A stretch of 6,789 nt of DNA from a bacterium (GTDB lineage: Bacteria; Ratteibacteria; UBA8468; B48-G9; JAFGKM01): positions 1 to 6,789 of the forward strand of contig JAOAEP010000046.1 of assembly GCA_026416755.1 (NCBI GenBank), read 5' to 3'. The notes beneath the pieces are model-generated. The model made no database searches. It saw only the letters and a list, made by a program, of their open reading frames with translations, and had not been told where the DNA came from. Both the position numbers and the translations under genes were made by a program. Positions 1 through 5,654 of this stretch are shown here, one piece after another (position 1 is the first letter of the stretch; every line of letters starts with the position of its first letter).

Positions 1-1046
1 GAATGACTTTTTAGTCTTGATGGAGTAGAGTGATCTCCTGTGATTCCTATCGCTTCAAAATTCATATTTTTAATCGGTTCAATTTTTTTATCTATTTCTT
101 CAAGAATTTTTACTTTACCTTCAAAATTGTCATCTTCTCCATAACTGTCTGTCTTTTTAATATGAAGGAAAAAAAAGTCATAATCATTATAAATTTTTTT
201 AAGTGTTTCTATTTCTTCTTCTATTGTTTCTCCACATTCAATTACATCCATGCCAACAAGTTTAGAAAGCCCTTTATACATCGGATATGTGGCAATACAG
301 GATGCATTTAATTTATATCTTTCTTTAAATGTTTGAATATCTGGATATGTTGAAAAACCTCTTAAAAGTAAACATTTTGCCTTTGAATCTAAATTTTTTA
401 ATATTGATATTACTTTTTCTTCAAATTCATTTAAAATTTCTGCTATAAATTTCCCTTTTTCACTTAATGGTTCAAAATTTTTTAAGGGCATTCCTTCTTT
501 CCCTGGATCATTTTCCGAAACATCTACTGATAGATTTTCACCATTCAATATTAAAGCACATCTATGTTCTTTAACTGTTTGAATTTTTATCTTTACTCCT
601 TTTATTTCTTTTATGTTTTCAGAAATTAACCTAACAATTTTTTCATTTTCTTCAGTTGAAATTCTTCCTGCCCTTCTATCTATCACTATTTTATTTTCAT
701 CAATTGTGGCAAAGTTTCCTCTTATAGCAATTTCACCTTTTTTAACTTCAAGTCCAATTCCAAGACATTCAAGAATTCCTCTCCCAATTTGGATTTCAAT
801 AGGGTCATATCCAAAAAGAGCAATGTGTCCTGGACCACTTCCAGGAGTAATTCCAGGAAGAACAGGGATTATAAGTCCACAGGAACCAATTTTAGCGAAA
901 TAATCAAGATTTGGAGTATTTGCTGTTTCAAGTTCTGTTTTTCCTGCTTCTGGATGGGGTAATCCTCCAACACCGTCAAGAACTATAAGTAAAATTTTTT
1001 TGTCATTTTTTTGTATAATTTCTGGTAAGATTTTTTCATATTCCAT
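1..1046 (-). CDS. apgM: 2,3-bisphosphoglycerate-independent phosphoglycerate mutase, archaeal (ApgM) type; 3' end cut by window
   Basis: ApgM interconverts 3-phosphoglycerate and 2-phosphoglycerate in the cytoplasm (glycolysis/gluconeogenesis) and belongs to the metal-dependent alkaline phosphatase superfamily. The frame read from ATG at 1046 is open to position 1, giving 348 codons with no stop; family members are near 400 residues, so roughly 45-55 C-terminal residues lie outside. Visible motifs: LLIVLDGVGG (metal Asp24), TPGSGPGHIALFGYDP (probable nucleophile Ser70), DRRAGR (about 134), HIKKTDSYGEDDNF (about 295-308, metal Asp300) and ITGDHSTP (Asp338, His339). The expected SWHPVP ending would follow just past the window edge. 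The start is fixed by AAGGAG 5 nt upstream, and the gene begins 13 nt after the DUF362 stop, so the two are an operon. The GEDDNF form points to the bacterial ApgM subgroup. A related family has been proposed to be homoserine kinases; no threonine genes are visible here to favour that. Confidence 0.92.
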   Translation of the reverse strand, partial: MEYEKILPEIIQKNDKKILLIVLDGVGGLPHPEAGKTELETANTPNLDYFAKIGSCGLIIPVLPGITPGSGPGHIALFGYDPIEIQIGRGILECLGIGLEVKKGEIAIRGNFATIDENKIVIDRRAGRISTEENEKIVRLISENIKEIKGVKIKIQTVKEHRCALILNGENLSVDVSENDPGKEGMPLKNFEPLSEKGKFIAEILNEFEEKVISILKNLDSKAKCLLLRGFSTYPDIQTFKERYKLNASCIATYPMYKGLSKLVGMDVIECGETIEEEIETLKKIYNDYDFFFLHIKKTDSYGEDDNFEGKVKILEEIDKKIEPIKNMNFEAIGITGDHSTPSRLKSH

Positions 1047-1051
1047 TTTTT

Positions 1052-1057
1052 CTCCTT
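1052..1057 (-). promoter_or_regulatory. Shine-Dalgarno site of apgM
   Basis: On the minus strand AAGGAG stands 5 nt before ATG at 1046, in the 13-nt gap after the DUF362 stop. It decides the apgM start and shows that this organism uses Shine-Dalgarno initiation inside operons, in contrast to the first genes of its transcription units. Confidence 0.85.
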
Positions 1058-1059
1058 TT

Positions 1060-2154
1060 TCATTTAAATATCTTTGCTATAAAACTTTTTTTAATCTCAA
1101 CTGCTTTGTAAGGGCAAACTTCAAAACAACATAAACATAATATACATTTTTTTCTGTTAATTTTCAAATTATTTAAAATTGCTTTAACAGGGCATATATC
1201 ATAACAAGCATAACACTTTTTACATTTTTCTTCTTTTATTACAGGTATTACTCTTAAACATTTTGCGATAGGTGAGATTAGTTTTGAAAGGAAATTATTT
1301 TTAATGAAAAAAAATTTTTTTGTTGGTGGCAATGCAAAATTTTTTATTTCTTTAAAATTTCCTATTATTTCAGGTTCTGAAAATTCATATTTGTCAATAT
1401 AAATTTTTATAAAATTTAATCTTTCGGGTTCTATGCCAACCAATTTACAACACACATAATCAACATCTATTGGTTTTTCTCCTATGATGATATACCCAAT
1501 ATTTCTCAATTTTCCTGAGGATGGTCCATCGCCTTCCATTCCGATTATCCCATCAACTACTGTTAGAAAAATTTTATCTTCTATTTTTTTATAAAATTCA
1601 ATAAGAAAAACAGAAAAATCATAGGAAGAAATAAATTGAGTATGTAATAAACTTTTTTTAATTCCTGGTATTAATCCATATAAATTTTTAATCCCAAGTG
1701 TTAAAGTTGTTAAATTGTGTGTTTTAAATTTCGGAACATTTAAGATGGAATATTCTTTTATAAAGGAAGTTATGGGAACTATAATTTTTCTTTCTTTAAT
1801 TATTATTTCTAAAGGGATTGACTCTTCAAATTTTTTTAATCCCACTCTATATTTTTTGGCTAACTCCTTATATCCACATTTTTCCCAATATTTTTCAATT
1901 GGTATTGTCATCCCTGCAGGACTATCCCCTATAATAATCTTTCTATCTCTAAAAATTTCAATAATTGCAGATAAAACAGATGGATGAGTTGTAACACCTT
2001 CTTCTGGTATTCTTGCAGAAAGCATATTTGGTTTTATGAGAATTTTTTTAGGGGAATTTTTGCTCTCAAGTAATTTTATTCCTTCTTCTATCTTTTTATA
2101 AATTAGATCCTTTTCATATTCTGTACACTCAAGAATAATGACTTTTTTTTTCAT
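1060..2154 (-). CDS. DUF362 domain protein with C-terminal double [4Fe-4S] ferredoxin domain
   Basis: A 364-residue protein of unknown exact function, probably a cytoplasmic redox protein. Residues 1 to about 270 match the DUF362 family: IKPNML (about 41), IIGDSPAGM (about 76), LNVPKFKTH, GIKNLYGLIPG and VVDGIIGMEGDGPSSG. The C-terminus carries two ferredoxin motifs of form CxxCxxCxxxCP, with Cys 311, 314, 317, 321 and 337, 340, 343, 347, spaced as in 2[4Fe-4S] ferredoxins; Cys342 is an extra cysteine. No signal peptide or membrane segment is seen. DUF362 proteins with ferredoxin tails are common in anaerobes and are often labelled iron-sulfur cluster-binding protein; the physiological electron partner is not known to me. 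It is the first gene of an operon with apgM (13-nt gap) and is divergent from ald. The ATG at 2154 has no Shine-Dalgarno; TATAAT lies 9 nt ahead, and a TTGACA/TATTAT promoter lies further up. The family call is firm, the function is not. Confidence 0.9.
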   Translation of the reverse strand: MKKKVIILECTEYEKDLIYKKIEEGIKLLESKNSPKKILIKPNMLSARIPEEGVTTHPSVLSAIIEIFRDRKIIIGDSPAGMTIPIEKYWEKCGYKELAKKYRVGLKKFEESIPLEIIIKERKIIVPITSFIKEYSILNVPKFKTHNLTTLTLGIKNLYGLIPGIKKSLLHTQFISSYDFSVFLIEFYKKIEDKIFLTVVDGIIGMEGDGPSSGKLRNIGYIIIGEKPIDVDYVCCKLVGIEPERLNFIKIYIDKYEFSEPEIIGNFKEIKNFALPPTKKFFFIKNNFLSKLISPIAKCLRVIPVIKEEKCKKCYACYDICPVKAILNNLKINRKKCILCLCCFEVCPYKAVEIKKSFIAKIFK

Positions 2155-2163
2155 ATTGAAAAG

Positions 2164-2169
2164 ATTATA
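2164..2169 (-). promoter_or_regulatory. start-proximal -10-like box of the DUF362 gene
   Basis: On the minus strand TATAAT ends 9 nt before ATG at 2154. If used as a -10 box, transcription would start within about 3 nt of the ATG, giving a nearly leaderless mRNA, which fits the missing Shine-Dalgarno. I see no good -35 hexamer 16-18 nt upstream, and in such AT-rich DNA the box could be chance. Confidence 0.35.
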
Positions 2170-2206
2170 TCATAAAATTTGATTTTTATTTTGGAGAATT
2201 TACGTT

Positions 2207-2218
2207 TATAATATTATA
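2207..2218. promoter_or_regulatory. perfect 12-bp palindrome of two opposed -10 boxes between divergent genes
   Basis: TATAATATTATA is its own reverse complement, so a consensus TATAAT reads outward on each strand: 2207-2212 toward ald and 2213-2218 toward the DUF362-apgM operon. Plus-strand use would start an ald mRNA near 2219 with a leader of about 34 nt that has no Shine-Dalgarno; the -35 region for it is poor (T-rich, about 2183-2189). The palindrome may be a bidirectional promoter core or a small operator, or may simply reflect base composition. Confidence 0.4.
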
Positions 2219-2235
2219 TAAGAAAAAGTTGTCAA
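2208..2235 (-). promoter_or_regulatory. sigma70-like promoter of the DUF362-apgM operon
   Basis: On the minus strand a perfect TTGACA (2235-2230) is followed after 16 nt by TATTAT (2213-2208), five of six to consensus. Transcription would start near 2201, leaving a leader of about 47 nt with no Shine-Dalgarno. The -10 box overlaps the 12-bp palindrome, so firing toward this operon and toward ald may compete. Confidence 0.55.
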
Positions 2236-2243
2236 AAAACTAA

Positions 2244-2249
2244 TATAAT
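2244..2249 (+). promoter_or_regulatory. TATAAT immediately before the ald start
   Basis: A consensus TATAAT ends 3 nt before ATG at 2253. That is slightly too close for a leaderless start exactly at the ATG, since a -10 box usually ends 6-7 nt before the first transcribed base, and there is no matching -35 element. It is noted because the same arrangement recurs before three other genes here. Confidence 0.22.
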
Positions 2250-2252
2250 CCA

Positions 2253-3323
2253 ATGATAATAGGAATACCGAAAGAAATAAAAGAAGAAGAATATAGGGTA
2301 GGGATTTTACCTAGTACAGTTAAAAAACTTGTAGATAAAAAACATAAGGTTCTTGTTGAAAAAAATGCTGGGATAGGGGCAGGAATTAAAGATGAAGAAT
2401 ATGAAAAAGCAGGTGCAGAAATAGTTGAAGACCATATATCTGTATTTAAAAATTCAGAATTGATTATTAAAGTCAAAGAACCATTACCTTCTGAATATGA
2501 TTTATTCCAGGAAAATCAAATAATATTTACATTTTTCCACTTTTCCTCTAATAAAGAAATGACAGAAACTCTTATAAGAAAAAAAGTTATATGTATTGCA
2601 TATGAACTTGTTGAAGAAAATGGAGTTCTTGTTATATTAAGACCCATGAGTGAAATTGCAGGAAAATTGAGTATTCAACAAGGGATGAAATATTTGGAAA
2701 AAGAATATGGAGGTAAAGGAATTCTTTTGTCAGGAGCAGAAGGTGTTAAAAAAGGAAAAGTTGTTATTTTGGGTGGAGGGGTAGTTGGTTATAATGCTGC
2801 TAAAGTCGCTTATAATATTGGTGCTGATGTTACCATTTTTGAAATAAAAGAAGATAAAATAAAGTTTCTTAAAAAAGAATTTCCTAAGGCAAAAGTTTTA
2901 TATTCGGAAAAAGAAAAAATAATAGAAGAAATAAAAAATGCAGATGTTATTATAGGTGCTGTTTTACTTCCTGGGAGAAGACCACCTTTATTAATTAAGG
3001 AAGAAGATTTAAAATTGATAGAAGAGGGGACAGTTATTGTTGATGTTTCAATAGATGAAGGCGGAGTTTTTGAAACAAGTCATCCTACAACTCATAAAAA
3101 TCCAATTTATATTTATAAAGGGATTGTTCATTATTGTGTTCCCAATATCCCAGGAGTTGTTCCTAGGACTTCTACCCATGCTTTATGTAATATAACAGAA
3201 AAATATGTATTACTTCTTGCAGAAAAAGGGTTAAAAGCAATTGAAATTTCTCCAGAATTAAAATCAGGATTATCAATTAAATGTGGAGAAATAGTAAATC
3301 CAAAACTTACATCTATTGTTTAA
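2253..3323 (+). CDS. ald: alanine dehydrogenase (NAD-dependent)
   Basis: Ald catalyses reversible oxidative deamination of L-alanine to pyruvate and ammonium with NAD+, in the cytoplasm, usually as a hexamer. The 356 residues are close to the usual length of about 370. The N-terminus MIIGIPKEIKEEEYRVG is the family signature with substrate Arg15; Lys75 (IKVKEP) and His96 (FFHF) match the catalytic or pyruvate-binding residues. RPMSEIAGKLSIQQG (about 130-144) is conserved. A Rossmann fold follows with GGGVVG at 174-179 and an acidic residue, Glu197, at the end of the second strand, as expected for NAD rather than NADP. Then come LLPGRRPP, VDVSIDEGGVFETSHPTTH and HYCVPNIPGVVPRTST. Transhydrogenase alpha and saccharopine dehydrogenase are relatives, but these C-terminal motifs favour Ald. 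The start has no Shine-Dalgarno. The gene is divergent from DUF362-apgM and converges on the tRNA pair 35 nt downstream, with no clear terminator. Confidence 0.95.
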   Translation: MIIGIPKEIKEEEYRVGILPSTVKKLVDKKHKVLVEKNAGIGAGIKDEEYEKAGAEIVEDHISVFKNSELIIKVKEPLPSEYDLFQENQIIFTFFHFSSNKEMTETLIRKKVICIAYELVEENGVLVILRPMSEIAGKLSIQQGMKYLEKEYGGKGILLSGAEGVKKGKVVILGGGVVGYNAAKVAYNIGADVTIFEIKEDKIKFLKKEFPKAKVLYSEKEKIIEEIKNADVIIGAVLLPGRRPPLLIKEEDLKLIEEGTVIVDVSIDEGGVFETSHPTTHKNPIYIYKGIVHYCVPNIPGVVPRTSTHALCNITEKYVLLLAEKGLKAIEISPELKSGLSIKCGEIVNPKLTSIV

Positions 3324-3358
3324 TCTTAAAATACTCTAAAATTTTTTTATTTATATTT

Positions 3359-3431
3359 TGGGCCGTGCAGGACTTGAACCTGCGACCTACGGATTAAGAG
3401 TCCGCCGCTCTTCCGGTTGAGCTAACGGCCC
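3359..3431 (-). tRNA. tRNA-Lys, anticodon CTT
   Basis: The minus strand folds into a 73-nt cloverleaf: acceptor GGGCCGT/ACGGCCC, D-stem GCTC/GAGC with GG in the loop, anticodon stem GCGGA/TCCGT around loop CTCTTAA (anticodon CTT, reading AAG), a five-nt variable loop, and T-stem GCAGG/CCTGC around TTCAAGT. The discriminator is A. CCA is not encoded, as AAA follows, so a CCA-adding enzyme is needed. It lies 10 nt after tRNA-Arg and is probably cotranscribed from the promoter at 3530-3558. No terminator hairpin is visible past its end, where it meets ald. Confidence 0.97.
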
Positions 3432-3441
3432 ATGATAAAAA

Positions 3442-3515
3442 TGCGCCTGGCGCGACTCGAACGCGCAACCCTCTGCTTAGAAGGCAGATGCTCTATCCTG
3501 TTGAGCTACAGGCGC
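3442..3515 (-). tRNA. tRNA-Arg, anticodon TCT
   Basis: The minus strand folds into a 74-nt cloverleaf: acceptor GCGCCTG/CAGGCGC, D-stem GCTC/GAGC, anticodon stem TCTGC/GCAGA around loop CTTCTAA (anticodon TCT, reading AGA and by wobble AGG), variable loop GGGTT, and T-stem GCGCG/CGCGC around TTCGAGT. The discriminator is A and CCA is not encoded. It is the first gene of the tRNA pair. AGA/AGG supply nearly all Arg codons in the proteins of this window, so this is probably the main arginine tRNA of the cell. Confidence 0.97.
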
Positions 3516-3529
3516 TTTGATTAATATAT

Positions 3530-3558
3530 ATTTTAATAATTTGTAATTCAAAAGTCAA
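3530..3558 (-). promoter_or_regulatory. sigma70-like promoter of the tRNA-Arg/tRNA-Lys unit
   Basis: On the minus strand TTGACT (3558-3553) is followed by a 17-nt spacer and TAAAAT (3535-3530), each five of six to consensus with ideal spacing. Transcription should begin near 3523, about 8 nt before the tRNA-Arg 5' end. This is the best-formed promoter in the window, as expected for a stable RNA gene. Confidence 0.75.
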
Positions 3559-3596
3559 CCACTTTATTCAAAATTTTTTATATCTGGTTTTTATGT

Positions 3597-3602
3597 TATA
3601 AT
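3597..3602 (+). promoter_or_regulatory. -10 box at leaderless distance before the DUF4321 gene
   Basis: TATAAT ends 7 nt before ATG at 3610, the distance expected if the first transcribed base is at or next to the A of the ATG. The seven bases between are all T, so no ribosome binding site exists. The -35 region (about 3573-3579) is T-rich with a poor match. It is divergent from the tRNA promoter about 40 bp away. Confidence 0.45.
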
Positions 3603-3609
3603 TTTTTTT

Positions 3610-3867
3610 ATGAAATTTGTTTATATAATTTTAATTATTTTTCTTTCCGCATTAATTGGAACTGTTATTGGTGAATTTATTATTTATTTTACTCCTACCT
3701 CTTTTCCATATCATCAGTTTTTAACTTTTAGATTAACCCCATTCTTTGAAGTCCATCAAATAGACCTTATCGTATTTAATCTCTCATTTTCTTTTAAGTT
3801 CAATTTTAATTTTTTTACACTTATTGGTCTGGTTATAGGTTCAATTTTTTCTCTTAGAAAAGTATAA
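3610..3867 (+). CDS. DUF4321 family small membrane protein
   Basis: An 85-residue hydrophobic protein of unknown function. Residues about 4-27 form a first membrane segment with Gly-rich spacing (SALIGTVIGEFI), and about 65-80 form a second (LIGLVIGSIF), ending in a short basic tail, RKV. Between them lies a polar/aromatic stretch ending in a Phe/Asn-rich piece (FSFKFNFNFF). The layout of G-x-x-x-G-E near the start, a hydrophobic 'LSFSFKFNF' strand and a final Gly-rich helix is what I recall for DUF4321 (usually 80-90 residues, in many low-GC bacteria); no function is known to me. It ends 7 nt before miaB on the same strand, so the two are probably cotranscribed. There is no Shine-Dalgarno; TATAAT sits 7 nt before the ATG. 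The length and two-helix layout support a real gene rather than a chance frame. Confidence 0.75.
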   Translation: MKFVYIILIIFLSALIGTVIGEFIIYFTPTSFPYHQFLTFRLTPFFEVHQIDLIVFNLSFSFKFNFNFFTLIGLVIGSIFSLRKV

Positions 3868-3868
3868 T
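3863..3868 (+). promoter_or_regulatory. TATAAT before miaB, overlapping the DUF4321 stop codon
   Basis: TATAAT ends 6 nt before the first miaB ATG (3875) and 9 nt before a second in-frame ATG (3878). A weak TTCAAT (3840-3845) stands 17 nt upstream of it. miaB has no Shine-Dalgarno, so either a leaderless internal transcript or coupling to the DUF4321 stop could start translation. The box includes the TAA stop of the previous gene, so chance is a real alternative. Confidence 0.28.
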
Positions 3869-3874
3869 TTTAAT

Positions 3875-5176
3875 ATGATGAGGAATAGATATTATATAAA
3901 AACATATGGTTGTCAGATGAATTTTTATGATTCAGAAAGATTAAAGACCTTACTGAATAAAGAGGGATTTTCAGAAGTGAAAGATTTAGAAACTGCTGAT
4001 TTTATAATTGTAAATACCTGTTCAGTAAGAAAACATGCAGAAGATAGAGCAATTTCTTTTTTGGAATCACTTAAAAGTTCTAAAAATAAAAAAGTTTTTT
4101 GTCTTGTTGGGTGCACACCTTCACTTTATAAAGAAGAAATTTTTGAGAGATTTGATTTTATAGATATAATATGTGGTCCTAATTCTTATAAAAAGTTTGT
4201 AAATACTTTAAAAGAATATTCTGGAGGAAAAATAGGATTATTTGAAGAAGATGAGATTTTGTATCAAGAAACTTTGGTTCCATATATTGAAAAAGGTAAA
4301 ATTACTTCTTTTGTTTCTATCACAAAGGGTTGTGAAAACTTTTGTAGTTATTGTGTGGTTCCATATACGAGAGGGAAACTTATAAGTAAACCCATTAACA
4401 TTATTATTGAAGAGATAAAAATTCTTATTGATAAGGGAGTGAAAGAAATTTTTCTGATTGGGCAGAATGTAAATGAATATGGAAAAGATATTGGTGAAAA
4501 TTTTATTGACCTACTTATAAGAATTCATGATTTTGATGAAATTTTAAGAATAGGATTTTTAACTTCACATCCAAAAGACATTTCGGATGACCTTATAAAT
4601 TTATTTAAAAAACTACCTAAACTTTATAAACACCTTCATTTACCACTTCAGTCAGGTTCAGATAAAATATTAAAATTAATGAATAGAAAATATACGATTG
4701 ACCAATATTTAAAAATAATTGAAAAAGTAAAAAAAGTATCTCCTAATATTTCTATAACTTCAGATGTAATTGTTGGATTCCCATACGAAGAAGATGTTGA
4801 TTTTGAAAAGACATATAAAGTTATTGAAGAAATTAAGTTTGATGATCTTTATGTTTTTAAATATTCACCTAGACCGAAAACTGTTGCGAATGAATATCCT
4901 GATAATGTTTTGAAAGAGGAAAAAGAAAGGAGACACCAACTTATACTTAATTTACAAGAAAAAATATCTTTAATGAGAAATATGAAAATGGTTGGGGAAA
5001 TAGATAATGTTTTTATAAGGAAAAAAAGTATAAAAAAGGAAGGCACATATATAGGAAGGACATTTAACAATAAACCAGTATTGATAGAAACAGATATAAA
5101 AGATATAGAAGGGAAAGTTTTAAAAGTAAAAATTATAAAAGGTGAAAGACATTATTTATGGGGAGAAATTATTTAA
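3875..5176 (+). CDS. miaB: tRNA-2-methylthio-N6-dimethylallyladenosine synthase (MiaB)
   Basis: MiaB is a radical-SAM methylthiotransferase that turns i6A37 into ms2i6A37 in tRNAs reading UNN codons. The 433 residues match the usual length. The N-terminal UPF0004 domain holds the auxiliary cluster cysteines Cys13 (TYGCQMNFYDSE), Cys49 (NTCSVRKHAEDRA) and Cys80 (LVGCTPS). The radical-SAM CxxxCxxC is at 153, 157 and 160 (GCENFCSYCVVPYTRG). HLPLQSGSD and LMNRKYT near 260-280 and DVIVGFP are conserved, and a C-terminal TRAM domain runs from about 370 to the end. The YGCQMN and NTCSVR forms favour MiaB over RimO and MtaB. Translation may begin at either of two consecutive ATGs (3875, 3878); neither has a Shine-Dalgarno. 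It follows the DUF4321 gene by 7 nt, and its last 8 bp overlap the end of the convergent OB-fold gene. Confidence 0.95.
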   Translation: MMRNRYYIKTYGCQMNFYDSERLKTLLNKEGFSEVKDLETADFIIVNTCSVRKHAEDRAISFLESLKSSKNKKVFCLVGCTPSLYKEEIFERFDFIDIICGPNSYKKFVNTLKEYSGGKIGLFEEDEILYQETLVPYIEKGKITSFVSITKGCENFCSYCVVPYTRGKLISKPINIIIEEIKILIDKGVKEIFLIGQNVNEYGKDIGENFIDLLIRIHDFDEILRIGFLTSHPKDISDDLINLFKKLPKLYKHLHLPLQSGSDKILKLMNRKYTIDQYLKIIEKVKKVSPNISITSDVIVGFPYEEDVDFEKTYKVIEEIKFDDLYVFKYSPRPKTVANEYPDNVLKEEKERRHQLILNLQEKISLMRNMKMVGEIDNVFIRKKSIKKEGTYIGRTFNNKPVLIETDIKDIEGKVLKVKIIKGERHYLWGEII

Positions 5177-5654
5177 ACATTTTTGCCCTTTTATGTGAAA
5201 GGAACATCATTGTGACCGTTATCATAAGCAAAAAAAATGATATAATGATTTTTGATAATTTAACTTCTGAAGGTAAAATTTCCCCCCTTTTAATTATTTC
5301 TATCCTTAATGCATGAATATCTCTTTCACCCATATGTTTGGTACATTTTATATTATAAGTACCATAAATTTTAACTATATCTCCTTTTATTCTGTACCTT
5401 CCAAGATTTTTTATTTTTTCTGCATCTTGTTTATTTATTACAACACCTATTGCTATATCTTTAAATTCGTCCTTTATGTTAACCCATTTTTCATTACCTT
5501 GTCCCATTATATCCCCAATTGCTTCGCCCACAATTATAACTTCTTTATTATCATATTTTTCTCCTCTTTCATAAAGTTCATCAATCTTTATAATTTTTTC
5601 ACTTCCTTTTAGAATAAAACTCAAAATTAACAATAAAAACATAATTTTTTTCAT
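5169..5654 (-). CDS. exported OB-fold-like protein with C-terminal membrane anchor, coupled to trkH
   Basis: A 161-residue protein of unknown function. Residues 1-18 look like a signal peptide or N-terminal helix (MKK, then a hydrophobic run). Residues about 36-121 alternate strands as in an OB fold: KEVIIVGEAIGD, KWVNIKD, IAIGVVI, GRYRIKGDIVKIYGTY, then a C-x-x-H pair (Cys104, His107) and DIHALRIEII. Residues about 136-153 form a membrane helix, followed by the basic tail HKRAKMFK. I recall similar proteins described only as OB-fold nucleic-acid-binding, with the pattern GxxIGDxM, WVNIxD and CxxHxxxxDIHA. With a signal peptide and anchor, an extracytoplasmic role is more likely than nucleic-acid binding. 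The ATG overlaps the trkH stop in ATGA, with AAGGAG 6 nt upstream inside trkH, so translation is coupled. Its stop lies inside the end of miaB on the other strand. Confidence 0.8.
   Translation of the reverse strand: MKKIMFLLLILSFILKGSEKIIKIDELYERGEKYDNKEVIIVGEAIGDIMGQGNEKWVNIKDEFKDIAIGVVINKQDAEKIKNLGRYRIKGDIVKIYGTYNIKCTKHMGERDIHALRIEIIKRGEILPSEVKLSKIIISFFLLMITVTMMFLSHKRAKMFK

Noticed and set aside
133..164. ApgM has Glu304 (SYGEDDNF) where many superfamily members have a metal-binding His (GHDG).
   Set aside because: As I recall it, the bacterial ApgM subgroup normally has KKTDSYGEDGNF, so this is a family variant rather than a lost catalytic residue. The other metal and nucleophile positions visible are intact.
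30..903. Plus-strand open frames of about 93 and 96 residues (30-311 and 613-903).
   Set aside because: They lie antisense to apgM, whose full set of motifs is readable, and their translations look like low-complexity Phe/Ile-rich shadow sequence.
2229..2249. TTGTCA (2229-2234) plus TATAAT (2244-2249) as a plus-strand ald promoter.
   Set aside because: The spacer is only 9 nt, far below the 16-18 nt needed. TTGTCA arises because its complement is part of the minus-strand TTGACA box.
1715..2476. Open frames opposite DUF362 (1715-1987, plus) and opposite the ald start (2240-2476, minus).
   Set aside because: They are shadows of genes with clear family motifs, with no ribosome site or recognisable domain of their own.
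3327..3352. Possible intrinsic terminator after ald (AAAAT...ATTTTTTT).
   Set aside because: The pairing is only about five A-T pairs with a large loop, too weak to call a terminator.
3359..5176. Idea that MiaB is placed beside its own tRNA substrates.
   Set aside because: MiaB acts on i6A37 in tRNAs reading UNN codons. The tRNAs here read AAG and AGA/AGG, which carry t6A-type modification at 37, and the protein motifs are MiaB rather than the t6A-acting MtaB.
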